The notes beneath the pieces were generated by a model. That model saw only the letters and a list, made by a program, of their open reading frames with translations, was not told the origin of the DNA and searched no databases. Shown piece by piece: positions 55,398 to 64,000 of a DNA stretch of 64,000 nucleotides. Made by a program: the position numbers and the translations under genes. This DNA comes from Datisca glomerata (Eukaryota; Streptophyta; Magnoliopsida; Cucurbitales; Datiscaceae). Every line of letters starts with the position of its first letter. Position 1 is the first letter of the stretch. The stretch spans positions 124,001-188,000 of the forward strand of contig QANY01000261.1 in the NCBI GenBank assembly GCA_003255025.1. The letters are read 5' to 3'.

Positions 55398-56577
55398 ATC
55401 TCCCACTTGGACTAAAGTAGGTGTGTACAATCCTGTATCCCCATATCATCCAGATGATCATCAAAGACTTTACTATTTAGAGTCTTCGTGAATGGATCTG
55501 CTAGGTTGTTGACCGTCGATATGTGTGTTACTTGAACATCTCCTCGCTGAACTATCACTCTGATGAGGTGGTACTTTCACTCTATATGTTTATATCTTTT
55601 ATAGCTTCTCAGTTCCTTCGAGTTTGCTACAGCCCCACTATTATCACAGTAAAGTGTCATGGGTTTATCAACATCTGGAACGGCTTCCAGAGTCTTTAAG
55701 AACTTTCTAAGCCAGACAGCCTTCTTTGCAGCTTCTAAGCCATCACATACTCAGCTTCCATGGTAGAATCAGCAATGCAAGATTGCTTGATACTTCTCCA
55801 TACCACTGCTCCACCAATCCAGATGAATACCGATCTTGAAGTGAACCGTCTAGATCCTTGTCTGCTTAGAAATTGGAGTCAGTATAACCCATCATATTCA
55901 AGTCAGTACCTGAATACACAAACATATAGTTCCTCATTCTCCTAAGATACTTGAGGATATGATTGATAACATTCCAATGCTCGAGTCTAGGATTAGATTG
56001 GAAACGACTCGCCACGATACTTGAGGATATTCTTGACAACATTCTAATGCTCGAGTCTAGGATTAGATTGAAAATGACTCACCACGCCCACGACGTAGCA
56101 AATATATGGTCTAATGCATAGCATTGCATACATGAGACTTCCTACGGTTGAGGCATAGGGAATCTTTCTCATGTCTTCCTTTTCATGAGGAGTCTTGGGA
56201 GACAGCTCATTGGAGAGGGTGACTCCATGTCTAAAGGGAAGATATCTATTCTTGGAGTCTTACATGTTGAAATGATCCATCACCTTATTAATATAAGATG
56301 ATTGGGACAATATTGATTGTCTGTTCTTCTAATCTCGAAAGATTTGAATACCTAAGACAAATGCAGCTTCTCCAAGATCCTTCATATCAAATTGCTTTGC
56401 AAGCCAAATCTTGACATAAGATAATTTTCCTACATCATTCCCAATTAGTAGAATATTGTTCACGTATAAGACCAGAAAAAACACATTCCCTTCGTGTATC
56501 AGCTTATACACACAGAGTTCATCCACTAACTGCTCGAAACTGAAGCTCTTGACAGTTTCTTCAAATCTGAGAAGTTT
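55398..56577 (-). pseudogene. Element A' RNase H and RT remnant
   Basis: The RT part (56329-56565) is open and reads ETVKSFSFEQLVDELCVYKL, then FLVLYVNNILLIGNDVGKL, where the second catalytic position is Asn-Asn in place of Asp-Asp. It continues as LAKQFDMKDLGEAAFVLGIQ. The RNase H part (55500-56150) is broken and contains an exact-length 70-bp tandem duplication. Codons upstream of 56577 in that frame come from the gypsy LTR. Confidence 0.85.
55947..56086. repeat. 70-bp tandem duplication in A' RNase H
   Basis: 55947-56016 and 56017-56086 both begin ATACTTGAGGATAT and contain GCTCGAGTCTAGGATTAGAT. A handful of substitutions separate them. Confidence 0.9.
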
Positions 56578-58201
56578 TGTATCTAAAAAAAACTCAAAGT
56601 TCGTCATAGGAATTTTTAATGAAAACTAATAATAAAATTAACAAAATTTAAATCTACTTTTAAGATTATAATACACATATCTATGAACATTAACTCTAAT
56701 GATAAGAGAATGAAATGAGAATCACATTATAAGTATGACAATATGACAATGATACATGAATAAATAAGAAATAAGAAAAATAACAATTATAGAAAAAAGG
56801 AAAGATGGGGAAAGTAAAAGTTAAAAAGAAGGATAAAGTATATGATAAATTTAAAAATGATGTGTAAAGTAAAAAAATGTAAAAGAAGAAGAATGAAAAA
56901 ATATGAATTGAATAAAATATAGAATTCAATGTGTTACTAATAGAAAAGAAAAAATTAAATTAAATTAAAGGAAAAAATAGAAAAAATAAACAAAGAAAAG
57001 AAAAGAAAAAAAGGGAGGGGGACACCCACTGTAAAACATGAATTATATTAAATTCTTTATGCATATGAAAATATAAGATTTCATAATATATATATACACA
57101 CTAAAAACATAATTGGTATAAGTATATTTTTTATTTTTGACTAAGTAGCCTGCTAATTATCATTTTTTTAATAATTACAATTAAAATAGTAAAAGATTAT
57201 TGACAGTAATTAGTTAAACCGAGTGTCACGTAAAAAAATGATCAAATAAATTTCAAAATATAATTTTTTTGGATATGAATATAATTTTTTATTTTGGACT
57301 ACTTAGTTCACTAATTACTATTATTTTATTTCTTCTTTCATTGCTAATCAAATAGCAAAGGGATGATCATGCATGGTAATTAGTTCAAATAAGTGTCACT
57401 AAAATAGCAACAAGATCTAAAAAAGTGAAAAGACTTGTGAGAACATTAAAAAATTTTAAAGCTTAAATATTTACATAATCTTTATATACATGTTTAACTC
57501 TATATTATATGTATTTCTATGTATGAGAAATTATCTTCGGAGATTGTTGCAACAAATGTATACTTTCAACTCATTAAAAGGTTGATTCACAATGAGTTAA
57601 TTTATACCCCTCAAAATCTTTATCCTCATCCTCTTTGATTGAGTTTATCAATGCATGAAAGTAATACTCAAGATTAAGAGTAAAAAATGAAGAATGAGGA
57701 TCGAACAAACACTTATTTATTAAAAAGAAAACAAAGAGTATACACTACATAAGTATGGATGAGAGGATGAAGAATAATGAACAAGATATATTGTTAGCTA
57801 AATATGCGAGAAATTTAAACTACTTTAAGAAAAAGAATGAACGAAGTTGAATAGATGAATAGAAATGTAAACTCTCTTTCTCTCTATCTTGGAAAATCTC
57901 TCATATTTCTCACACAAACTCTCTCTAGAAAGATATCATCTCCTTCTCTCTCAAGACATCTCTTTCTCTCTCTAAAAGATGACCTCCTCCAAGTGAAGTC
58001 TTCCCCTCTATTTATAGACAAATTCAGGACTTCACTTTTTATTTTTAGTTATTTGGCTCCTTTTTTTAGTCATTGGACCATTTTTCTCATTTTTAGTCAA
58101 GGAGCTATTTTTCAAATCATATACATAGTCATAGACTAGTATATGTGCAAAAAAATTACATATTTTCAACGTATTATGTCAGACAAAATACCGTATCTAC
58201 A
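56578..58201 (-). repeat. Ty3/gypsy Tat-type 3' LTR (about 1.6 kb)
   Basis: On the minus strand it starts TGTAGATACGGTATTTTGTC and follows a purine-rich tract (AAAGGAGGGTAAC, 58202-58214). Its other end abuts copia A' at 56577/56578. It matches the solo LTR at 39906-41404. CTATTTATAGACAAATTC at about 58008 could hold its TATA box in the antisense orientation, but this is uncertain. Confidence 0.8.
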
Positions 58202-58349
58202 GTTACCCTCCTTTATTCACACTTCAAAACTTAGAAGGTGTACAAATATGTAGATAAGTATTTCGATTGGTATGAGAAAAGATTATATGGATAAGGAAAA
58301 TAGAAACCTCGACTAATTCGAGGCTCTATGAAATGACAGAAATGTGAAA

Positions 58350-58700
58350 TGGACCTAAATAGACATAAGTTTCGACCTCGACTCAATTCGGGTTTGACCT
58401 CAACTCAATTCGTGTTTGATTTAATTGATATATTTGAAAGGAAAAAGTGGACCTGGATAGACACATGGTTCGATTTAATTGAGATATTTGAAAGAAAAAA
58501 TGGACCTGGATAGACGTAGACTTATCCCTTGACTCAATTCGGGTTTAATTTAATCAGATATACTTAAAAAGAAATAGACCTGGGTTGACACAGACTTCGA
58601 CCTCGACTCTATTCAGGTTCGATTTAACTAAGATAAAGAGACGAACATGGATAGACACATGCTTTGACCTTAACTCAATTAGGTTTTGATTTAACTGAAG
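58350..58700. repeat. Tandem repeats in the gypsy 3' untranslated region
   Basis: Four to five diverged units of about 55-80 bp contain GACCTGGATAGACACA-like text, CTCGACTCAATTCGGGTTT and GATTTAATTGAGATA. Tat-lineage elements are known to carry such arrays between integrase and the 3' LTR. Confidence 0.8.
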
Positions 58701-59380
58701 AAAATGAAATGATGTTTGATATAATTTATACAAGCTTCACATGGTAGCCAAAGATAGACTAGTGCAAGATCTAAACGTTGAGAAGTCATGTGTGGATTTT
58801 GAAAAAAACAAAATAAATAAATAAATATCTTGAAATGGTTCATGCACTTGAATTGTATCAAAACGGAGCAATGTGATGTATGTCTATGCATTGTAATTCT
58901 TGAATATAAATGAAAAGTAGTGATTTTGGAATGCATGCATGATATGCATGGTCGTGAACGTTTGTAAGATAATTATTTAATGATTTTCTTTAAAGTTGAC
59001 TAACGTAGCCATATCCGCCATCCTTTAGAACAATCACTTGGCCTAGGATCATGGACTCACAATTAAGTATCAAGCATACTTTCAAGAAATGATGCGTCCT
59101 TATTCATTGGTTTATGCCCCAGTATTCAGCTCCGCGTCAATGAAGAAGACAAAAGAATAATTTTTTCATATTTTGCTTTTTTTCTTCCAATTGTGTTTTA
59201 CCTTTCATCGTGCGCATACTGACTTTCTTTGTGATGACTTTTCAGATTTCATCTCGCACTCAGACTGCCCTTCTCAGTTTCTTTTATTTTCTTATCTCCC
59301 TTTTTTGTATCAATTTTGCTTTCACCTAACCAAGTTTATACATTTGAATTATTTCAAGAGTAATTAATGATATTTTCATT
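58701..59380. other. Gypsy 3' untranslated region, non-repetitive part
   Basis: No frame on the minus strand shows similarity here. Short open frames on both strands are not supported as genes. Confidence 0.5.
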
Positions 59381-60090
59381 TTTCTTGGAATTAAGCGAAA
59401 AGACCGCTTCATTGCCATATACCAAAGGGAACGGTGTTACCCTAGTTGATGTTTGGACTAATATGTGGTATCCATGTAGTTCGAAATGGAGCATCTCATG
59501 CCAATCCTTATAAACCTCCGCCATCTTCTCTATGATCTTTTTATGTTCTTATTGGTTGTTTCCACTGCTCTATTCATCTTCGGACGATAAGGAGATGAAT
59601 TATTATGCTTAATTTTGAACTACTCACATAATTCTTTCATCATCTTGTTGTTTAAATTTCTCCCATTATTTGTGATGATCCTTTTAGGTAGACCATATTG
59701 GAAAATTATTTCCTTTCTAATGAACTTAACAACCACACTTCTGGTTACACTCGAATAAGAACTCACCTCCACCCATTTGGTAAAATAATCTATAGAGACC
59801 AAAATGAAACGATGCACGTTAGAGGCTTTTGGTATGAAGAGACCAATGACGTCTATGCCCCACATACAGAACGGCTAAGGCGCGGCCATGACATGTAAAA
59901 GGGATGTGGGTAAGTGAATTTTATCCGCATAAATTTGACACTTATGACATTTCTTGGCGTACTTGACGCAGTCAGATTTTAGAGTCAACAAAAAATATTA
60001 TGCTCTCAAGATTTGTTTAGCCATCATGTGTCCGTTAGCATGAACACCACAAATTACTTCGTGAACTTCCTCTATGATTTGATTCTCTTC
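59381..60090 (-). pseudogene. Gypsy integrase remnant
   Basis: On the minus strand the zinc-binding part reads CVKYAKKCHKCQIYADKIH, with the two Cys pairs visible. Then comes MWGIDVIGLFIPKASNVHRF with the first catalytic Asp. The second catalytic region reads IITNNGRNL, with Asn in place of the Asp. The Glu region reads RAVETTNKNIKKII, and the C-terminal part TPFPLVYGNEAVF. Stops occur at about 59622, 59875 and 59999. Confidence 0.85.
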
Positions 60091-60145
60091 CCTTAGATCA
60101 ACACATCTTCAAAGAACCATGTCATGATTTTTTTTGTAGAGTATT

Positions 60146-60830
60146 TCACCATGAAAAAAAAACCATGGACAATCTTCTAATAGTGCGTTTATCATTCTCG
60201 GAAGATTTGGATGGATATTCCTCATTCTTCATATACTGCTTGATGTCGTAATACCGTGGTCTTATGTTTGGCTCTTCTACAATGCTCATACAGTGAGTAA
60301 GAAAATCTCGCTTCTCAATTTTTATTGGTTGAACTTCTTCCTTAAAGTCTACGGCAAACATGGACGCTAGAGTTGCCAGTGAATCTGCGATTTGATTATT
60401 CTCTCTGGGCATATGGTCAAATGAGATCACTTCAAAAGTTTGGCTTAACTTAGTTACATGTTTGTTATAAGGTATCATCTTGGAGTCTTTAGCTTCTCAT
60501 TCCCCATTTAGTTATTGTATCTCCAATAACAAATCTTCATACACTCGAAGTTTCCTTATCTTCATATCACAAGCTACTTGAATTCTCATGGAACATGCCT
60601 CATATTCTGTCACATTGTTTGTACAGTCAAGCATAATTTTGCCGTGTATGAGAAAAAATTTCCCACAGGAGATATGAGGATGGCCCCAATTCCATATCCT
60701 ACATCATTAGATGCGTCATCAAATAACATTGTCCATAATTTTAGATCCATAGATTCTCCTTCATTTTTTAATATGACTAATATGTTCTCATCAGGAAAGT
60801 CAAATTTCATAGGCTCATAATCTTACATTG
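60146..60830 (-). pseudogene. Gypsy second (archaeal-type) RNase H remnant
   Basis: On the minus strand WTMLFDDASNDVGYGIGAIL carries the first active-site Asp of the extra RNase H found in Tat elements. The end of the domain reads FDHMPRENNQIADSLATLAS. Presence of this second RNase H separates the Tat branch from other gypsy lineages. A stop and frameshift lie near 60480-60610. Confidence 0.82.
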
Positions 60831-60839
60831 GTTGATCTG

Positions 60840-61329
60840 CCAGATAATCAGCAAGTACACTTCCTTTATTGACTTTCTCGTGACAAAGACAATGTGATTC
60901 GCCATTTAGCAATTCGCCCAGAAAGTGATGACTTTTCAAAGATATACTTGATTGAGTCCATCTTTGAAATTAACCAAGTGGTGTGGTATAACATGTACTA
61001 TCTAAGCTGATGAGCAACCCAAACTAATGCACAACACATTTTCTCCAACATCGAATAATTAGCCTCATAGTTTGTGAACCTTTTGCGTAAATAGTACATT
61101 GCTTGTTCTTTCCTTCCAGAGGCATCGTGCTGACCAAGTATGCAACCCATGAGATTTTCTGTTACTGTAAGATACAAAATGAGTGGACGCCCTGGAGTTG
61201 GAAGAAGAAGTATAGGCGGATTTTGTAATTATTTCTTGATCTTCTCAAAAGAATTTTGGTAATCATCATTACATCCTTCTATATGACTTTACGGAGAAGT
61301 TTAAAGATAGGTTCACAAGTTGCAGTTAG
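60840..61329 (-). pseudogene. Gypsy first RNase H remnant
   Basis: On the minus strand LILYLTVTENLMGCILGQHD, then KEQAMYYLRKRFTNYEANYS and LEKMCCALVWVAHQLR, form the standard gypsy RNase H after RT. The usual first catalytic position is altered. Stops are present. Confidence 0.8.
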
Positions 61330-61990
61330 CTATGAAATGAACCGGGCTATGTAATTTAATATATTCAAGAAACCTTTAACTTCCTTTTGAGTTTGAGGTG
61401 ATGACACATCAATGATGGCTCCAACCTTGTCAGGGTCAACTTTTATTCCTTCCTTACTCACGATAAAACCAAGTAGTTTCCCTGAAGATGCTGGGAATGT
61501 ACACTTTGTCGGGCTAAGCTTTAAATGTAACTTTCTCAACCACTCAAATAGTTTCCGCAGAGTGACAATATATTTTTCCTCTTGACGAGACTTGGCTATC
61601 ATATCATCAACGTACACTTCGATTTCTTTATGGATCATATCATGAAAGAGTGTTACCATTGCCCATTAATAAGTCACCCCTGCATTTTTTAGACTAAATG
61701 GCATAAACTTATAACAAAATGTACCCTATAAAGTTATAAAAGTGGTCTTTCCATAGTCCTCAAGAGCCATTTTGATTTGGTTATACCCCAAAAAACCATT
61801 CATGAAAGAGAATGTTGAATGTCCTATAGTGTTATATACTAAGATATTGATATGGGATAATGGAAAATTATCTTTAGGGCTTGCCCGATTTAAGTCTCTA
61901 TAATTGACGCACATCCTTACTCTCCCTTGTTCTTCGGCACTGGGACTATGTTAGCAACCCATTCAGGGTATTTTACTATTTCTAAAAACC
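61330..61990 (-). pseudogene. Gypsy reverse transcriptase remnant
   Basis: On the minus strand PEWVANIVPVP, MCVNYRDLNRASPKDNFPL and FSFMNGFLGYNQIKMALED are the N-terminal RT blocks. A frame change near 61660-61730 is followed by MVTLFHDMIHKEIEVYVDDM, with the catalytic YVDD intact, and LGFIVSKEGIKVDPDKVGAI. This is clear Tat-type gypsy RT. Confidence 0.9.
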
Positions 61991-63179
61991 TGCATCTACT
62001 TACTTTTTAATTTATTCTTTGATCTATACCAGCATGTCTCGTTTCATTTTCTGTAACTTTTATCGCACTAGTTTACTTTCCGGCATAAGCAGCAAAAGAT
62101 GGACCATGATATGAATGTTTAGACTTGGAATATCTTGTTTTTTTTTTGCACAAGATCCATATACTCCTAGAGTAAGTCAATTAATCGGCACATCCTCTTC
62201 TACCATTCTTAACATTTCTAGAGATGGTTCAAAATTATCTTTGCCACTTTCATCTGATACTATGTTAAGAATGAGATTGTTGAAATTATTGGTTATGCTC
62301 TTGTTTTTCAAATCACCGTTCTCAAACCTGAATCATATTATTGGATGAAAGGAAGGTGAGAAAATAAAATAAACAATGCATGAGTATGAACATAATTTCA
62401 GAAATGAAAAAAAAGTAGACATAAAGAGGAAGAACCAAAAAGGATCAAAATTATATTTATCATTAGCGGAAAGAAACAATTTTTAGACTTTCATTCAAAG
62501 AGAGGACCTGAAATAGACAAAAATGTAGGCCCATAACAACAAAATTCCTTAGACATTAGGTAAAATCATTAGAAATTTGACATTAACACATTACTCTTGA
62601 AAATCTCCAAGAAGCACTGGCAGCTCGGTAACATCCCAATTGTTAAGCTCATGATCTGAATCGTATCAAAAAACCAAGTATTCTGTACTTGCACTTGATG
62701 ATTTTTCCAATATTGCGGATGTTGAAAACTGAGCGATATCATTTTCAAGGTCGTACTGCTCTATTGTAACCAGTTCTTCGAATGAAATTCCTCCACTTCT
62801 GAAGGATTCAGAATATGAGGTATGATTGCCATTTCCATATCAAGTTACCTATTTTCGAGCCTAGCAATCCTCTTTTCTTTCTCTTAAACTTTCACCCTCC
62901 CTCTATCAGCCTTGGTCTGTCTATATCCAAGCATAAACCTTTGCTCATTCTTGTCTCAATCAATTAACTTATTTATGCATTGATGCTCACTCCTGAGTCC
63001 TTTGCCTGGCTTGTATCCCCCTTTAATCATCAACTTTTCCACCATTTGAGATACTTTTGATAGGCTTTCATTGGAGCGAGTTTCCCATTAGCAATAAATG
63101 TGGTGTTCACATTCTCAAATGATCAAAATGAGCACTCCAATACTTCTTCTATCGCCTCAACATATGGCATGGTGGCCAG
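61991..63179 (-). pseudogene. Gypsy linker between protease and RT
   Basis: This is a low-similarity polyprotein linker with scattered short open stretches on the minus strand, no recognised motif and many stops. Confidence 0.5.
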
Positions 63180-63560
63180 CTTAGATACCAGTAAATATTA
63201 TTCCTCATATATATAAATGAGTTTATGATCCATTATAAAGATGGTACTACCCCAGCAGAGTGAATCCATGGTCGACCCAAAAGAAAACTATATGCTGTAG
63301 TTATGTCCATCACTTGAAAAATAATATTGAATAGGCATGGCCCGATTCAAATTTGTATCTCTATGTCTTTGATTACTTCTCTTCAGGTACCATCGAATGC
63401 TCTTACAATCATCATGCTCGGCCACATATGTGTTGTGACCATAATGAGCTTTGCTAGTACAGATCTTGGTATTATATTTAGAGATGAGCCGTTATCAATT
63501 AATACTTTTTCAACAACATAATCCTTACATTTCACGGATATATGTAGAGCTCTTGTTTGT
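63180..63560 (-). pseudogene. Gypsy aspartic protease remnant
   Basis: On the minus strand the active-site region reads KVLIDNGSSLNIIPRSVLAK, the D-N-G-S form usual in Tat elements. The flap/C-terminal block reads FLLGRPWIHSAGVVPS. The frame is interrupted once between them (after RAFDGT). Confidence 0.8.
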
Positions 63561-64000
63561 ACAGTACCATCAGTAGGGATTTCATCATCTGTGAAGTGTT
63601 AAAATTTGGTACGGTAATATTTCTCACAATTCCACTCAAATTCTCCATGGTAATGTCATAACAGACATGTGCTTGATTCAAAACCTTCGATAATGTTTGG
63701 CGTTGCGGTTAAGAATTAAGAAAAAGTGACAGTAAAGATACGCGAGTAGGTAAGGGGTTAAGTTAATCTATCACCTTATACTCACTTTGCTTGATGAGCT
63801 TCAAAAATTCACATACTTCTTCTTTAGACACTACTCTTTCTTTCTCTGTACCTCTCATTATATCCGGGTCTATCACTTGGCTGTTATACATCTCTTTTTA
63901 GAGCTCATGACCAATGTTGCTTTCTTTGGCTTTCCCTTTCATTTTCCTTTCAAACTCGTCACTTTTATCCATTTTCATAGCATCTGACGTGTACCATCTG
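63561..64000 (-). pseudogene. Gypsy gag C-terminal part (runs off window)
   Basis: On the minus strand CEFLKLIKQSEYKVID at about 63770-63820 matches the conserved stretch near the end of Tat gag-pol polyproteins upstream of the protease. The rest of gag lies beyond 64000. Confidence 0.65.

Larger units (their letters stand above)
53907..56577 (-). mobile_element. Ty1/copia element A' (same family as A)
   Basis: This is a 3' LTR plus RNase H and RT remains on the minus strand. The element is interrupted at 56577 by a gypsy LTR. The LTR and coding remains align with element A at 11.7-16.0 kb (for example ETVKSFSFEQLVDE in both). The rest of the element is expected beyond the gypsy insertion, outside the window. 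Confidence 0.85.
56578..64000 (-). mobile_element. Ty3/gypsy Tat-lineage element, partial
   Basis: The minus-strand order gag tail, protease, RT, RNase H, second RNase H, integrase, tandemly repeated 3' region and LTR defines the Tat/Ogre branch of Ty3/gypsy. The 5' LTR and most of gag lie beyond the window end. Stops and frameshifts interrupt every domain, so it is not autonomous. Confidence 0.88.

Noticed and set aside
56696..56929. Phe/Tyr/Ser-rich minus-strand frame that looks like membrane segments
   Set aside because: It lies within the gypsy LTR and is produced by A-rich low-complexity DNA, so a membrane protein is not supported.

Overview
This is AT-rich nuclear DNA from a flowering plant, most likely a eudicot. 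The evidence is an R2R3-MYB gene with the standard plant three-exon layout and a dense mix of plant-type Ty1/copia, Ty3/gypsy (Tat lineage), CACTA, Helitron and LINE sequences. There is also an endogenous plant pararetrovirus and a GC-richer insert that looks like organelle DNA. Some copia proteins resemble those I associate with cucurbits, but the sequence does not settle the species. No rRNA, tRNA or CRISPR was seen, and the only intact host gene is the MYB.

Layout. 1-0.4 kb: end of a CACTA transposon. 0.4-3.8 kb: gene-free, with an (AAT)n microsatellite. 3.8-10.8 kb: a nearly full-length but heavily mutated endogenous caulimovirid (florendovirus-like), in the order movement protein, coat protein, protease, reverse transcriptase, RNase H, second ORF, promoter. 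A 67-bp piece of its second ORF is repeated directly upstream of its movement-protein region. 11.7-16.0 kb: 5'-truncated copia element A (+) with a 1.8-kb LTR. 20.1-21.2 kb: organelle-like insert next to a 268-bp CACTA-type element. 22.5-29.8 kb: an old copia element (B, minus) into which a younger complete copia (C, minus, 4.9 kb) has inserted. Both pairs of LTRs and target-site duplications can be read.

31.2-32.5 kb: a subgroup-20 R2R3-MYB transcription factor gene with TATA box and W-boxes. 34.7-37.8 kb: a non-autonomous CACTA element that carries spliced-gene-like exons of serine palmitoyltransferase subunit 2 (LCB2). 38.1-39.1 kb: Helitron-like element. 39.6-42.7 kb: copia element D, gutted from gag to mid-RT and carrying a gypsy solo LTR at the gap. 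43.4-51 kb: Helitron ends, tandem duplications, a copia scrap and a LINE scrap. 51.3-52.5 kb: copia E reduced to two LTRs and an RNase H region. 52.8-53.0 kb: a 24-bp minisatellite.

53.9-56.6 kb: copia A' (minus), the same family as element A but in opposite orientation. It is cut at 56577 by a Tat-lineage gypsy element (minus) that runs off the window end (56.6-64 kb). That element has its 3' LTR, a tandemly repeated 3' UTR, integrase, two RNase H domains, RT, protease and gag tail.

The region is a retroelement-rich block with layered insertions around one regulatory gene. The genes do not form a pathway. The main points for a second look are the LCB2-capturing CACTA, the rearranged pararetrovirus and the nested retrotransposon order.
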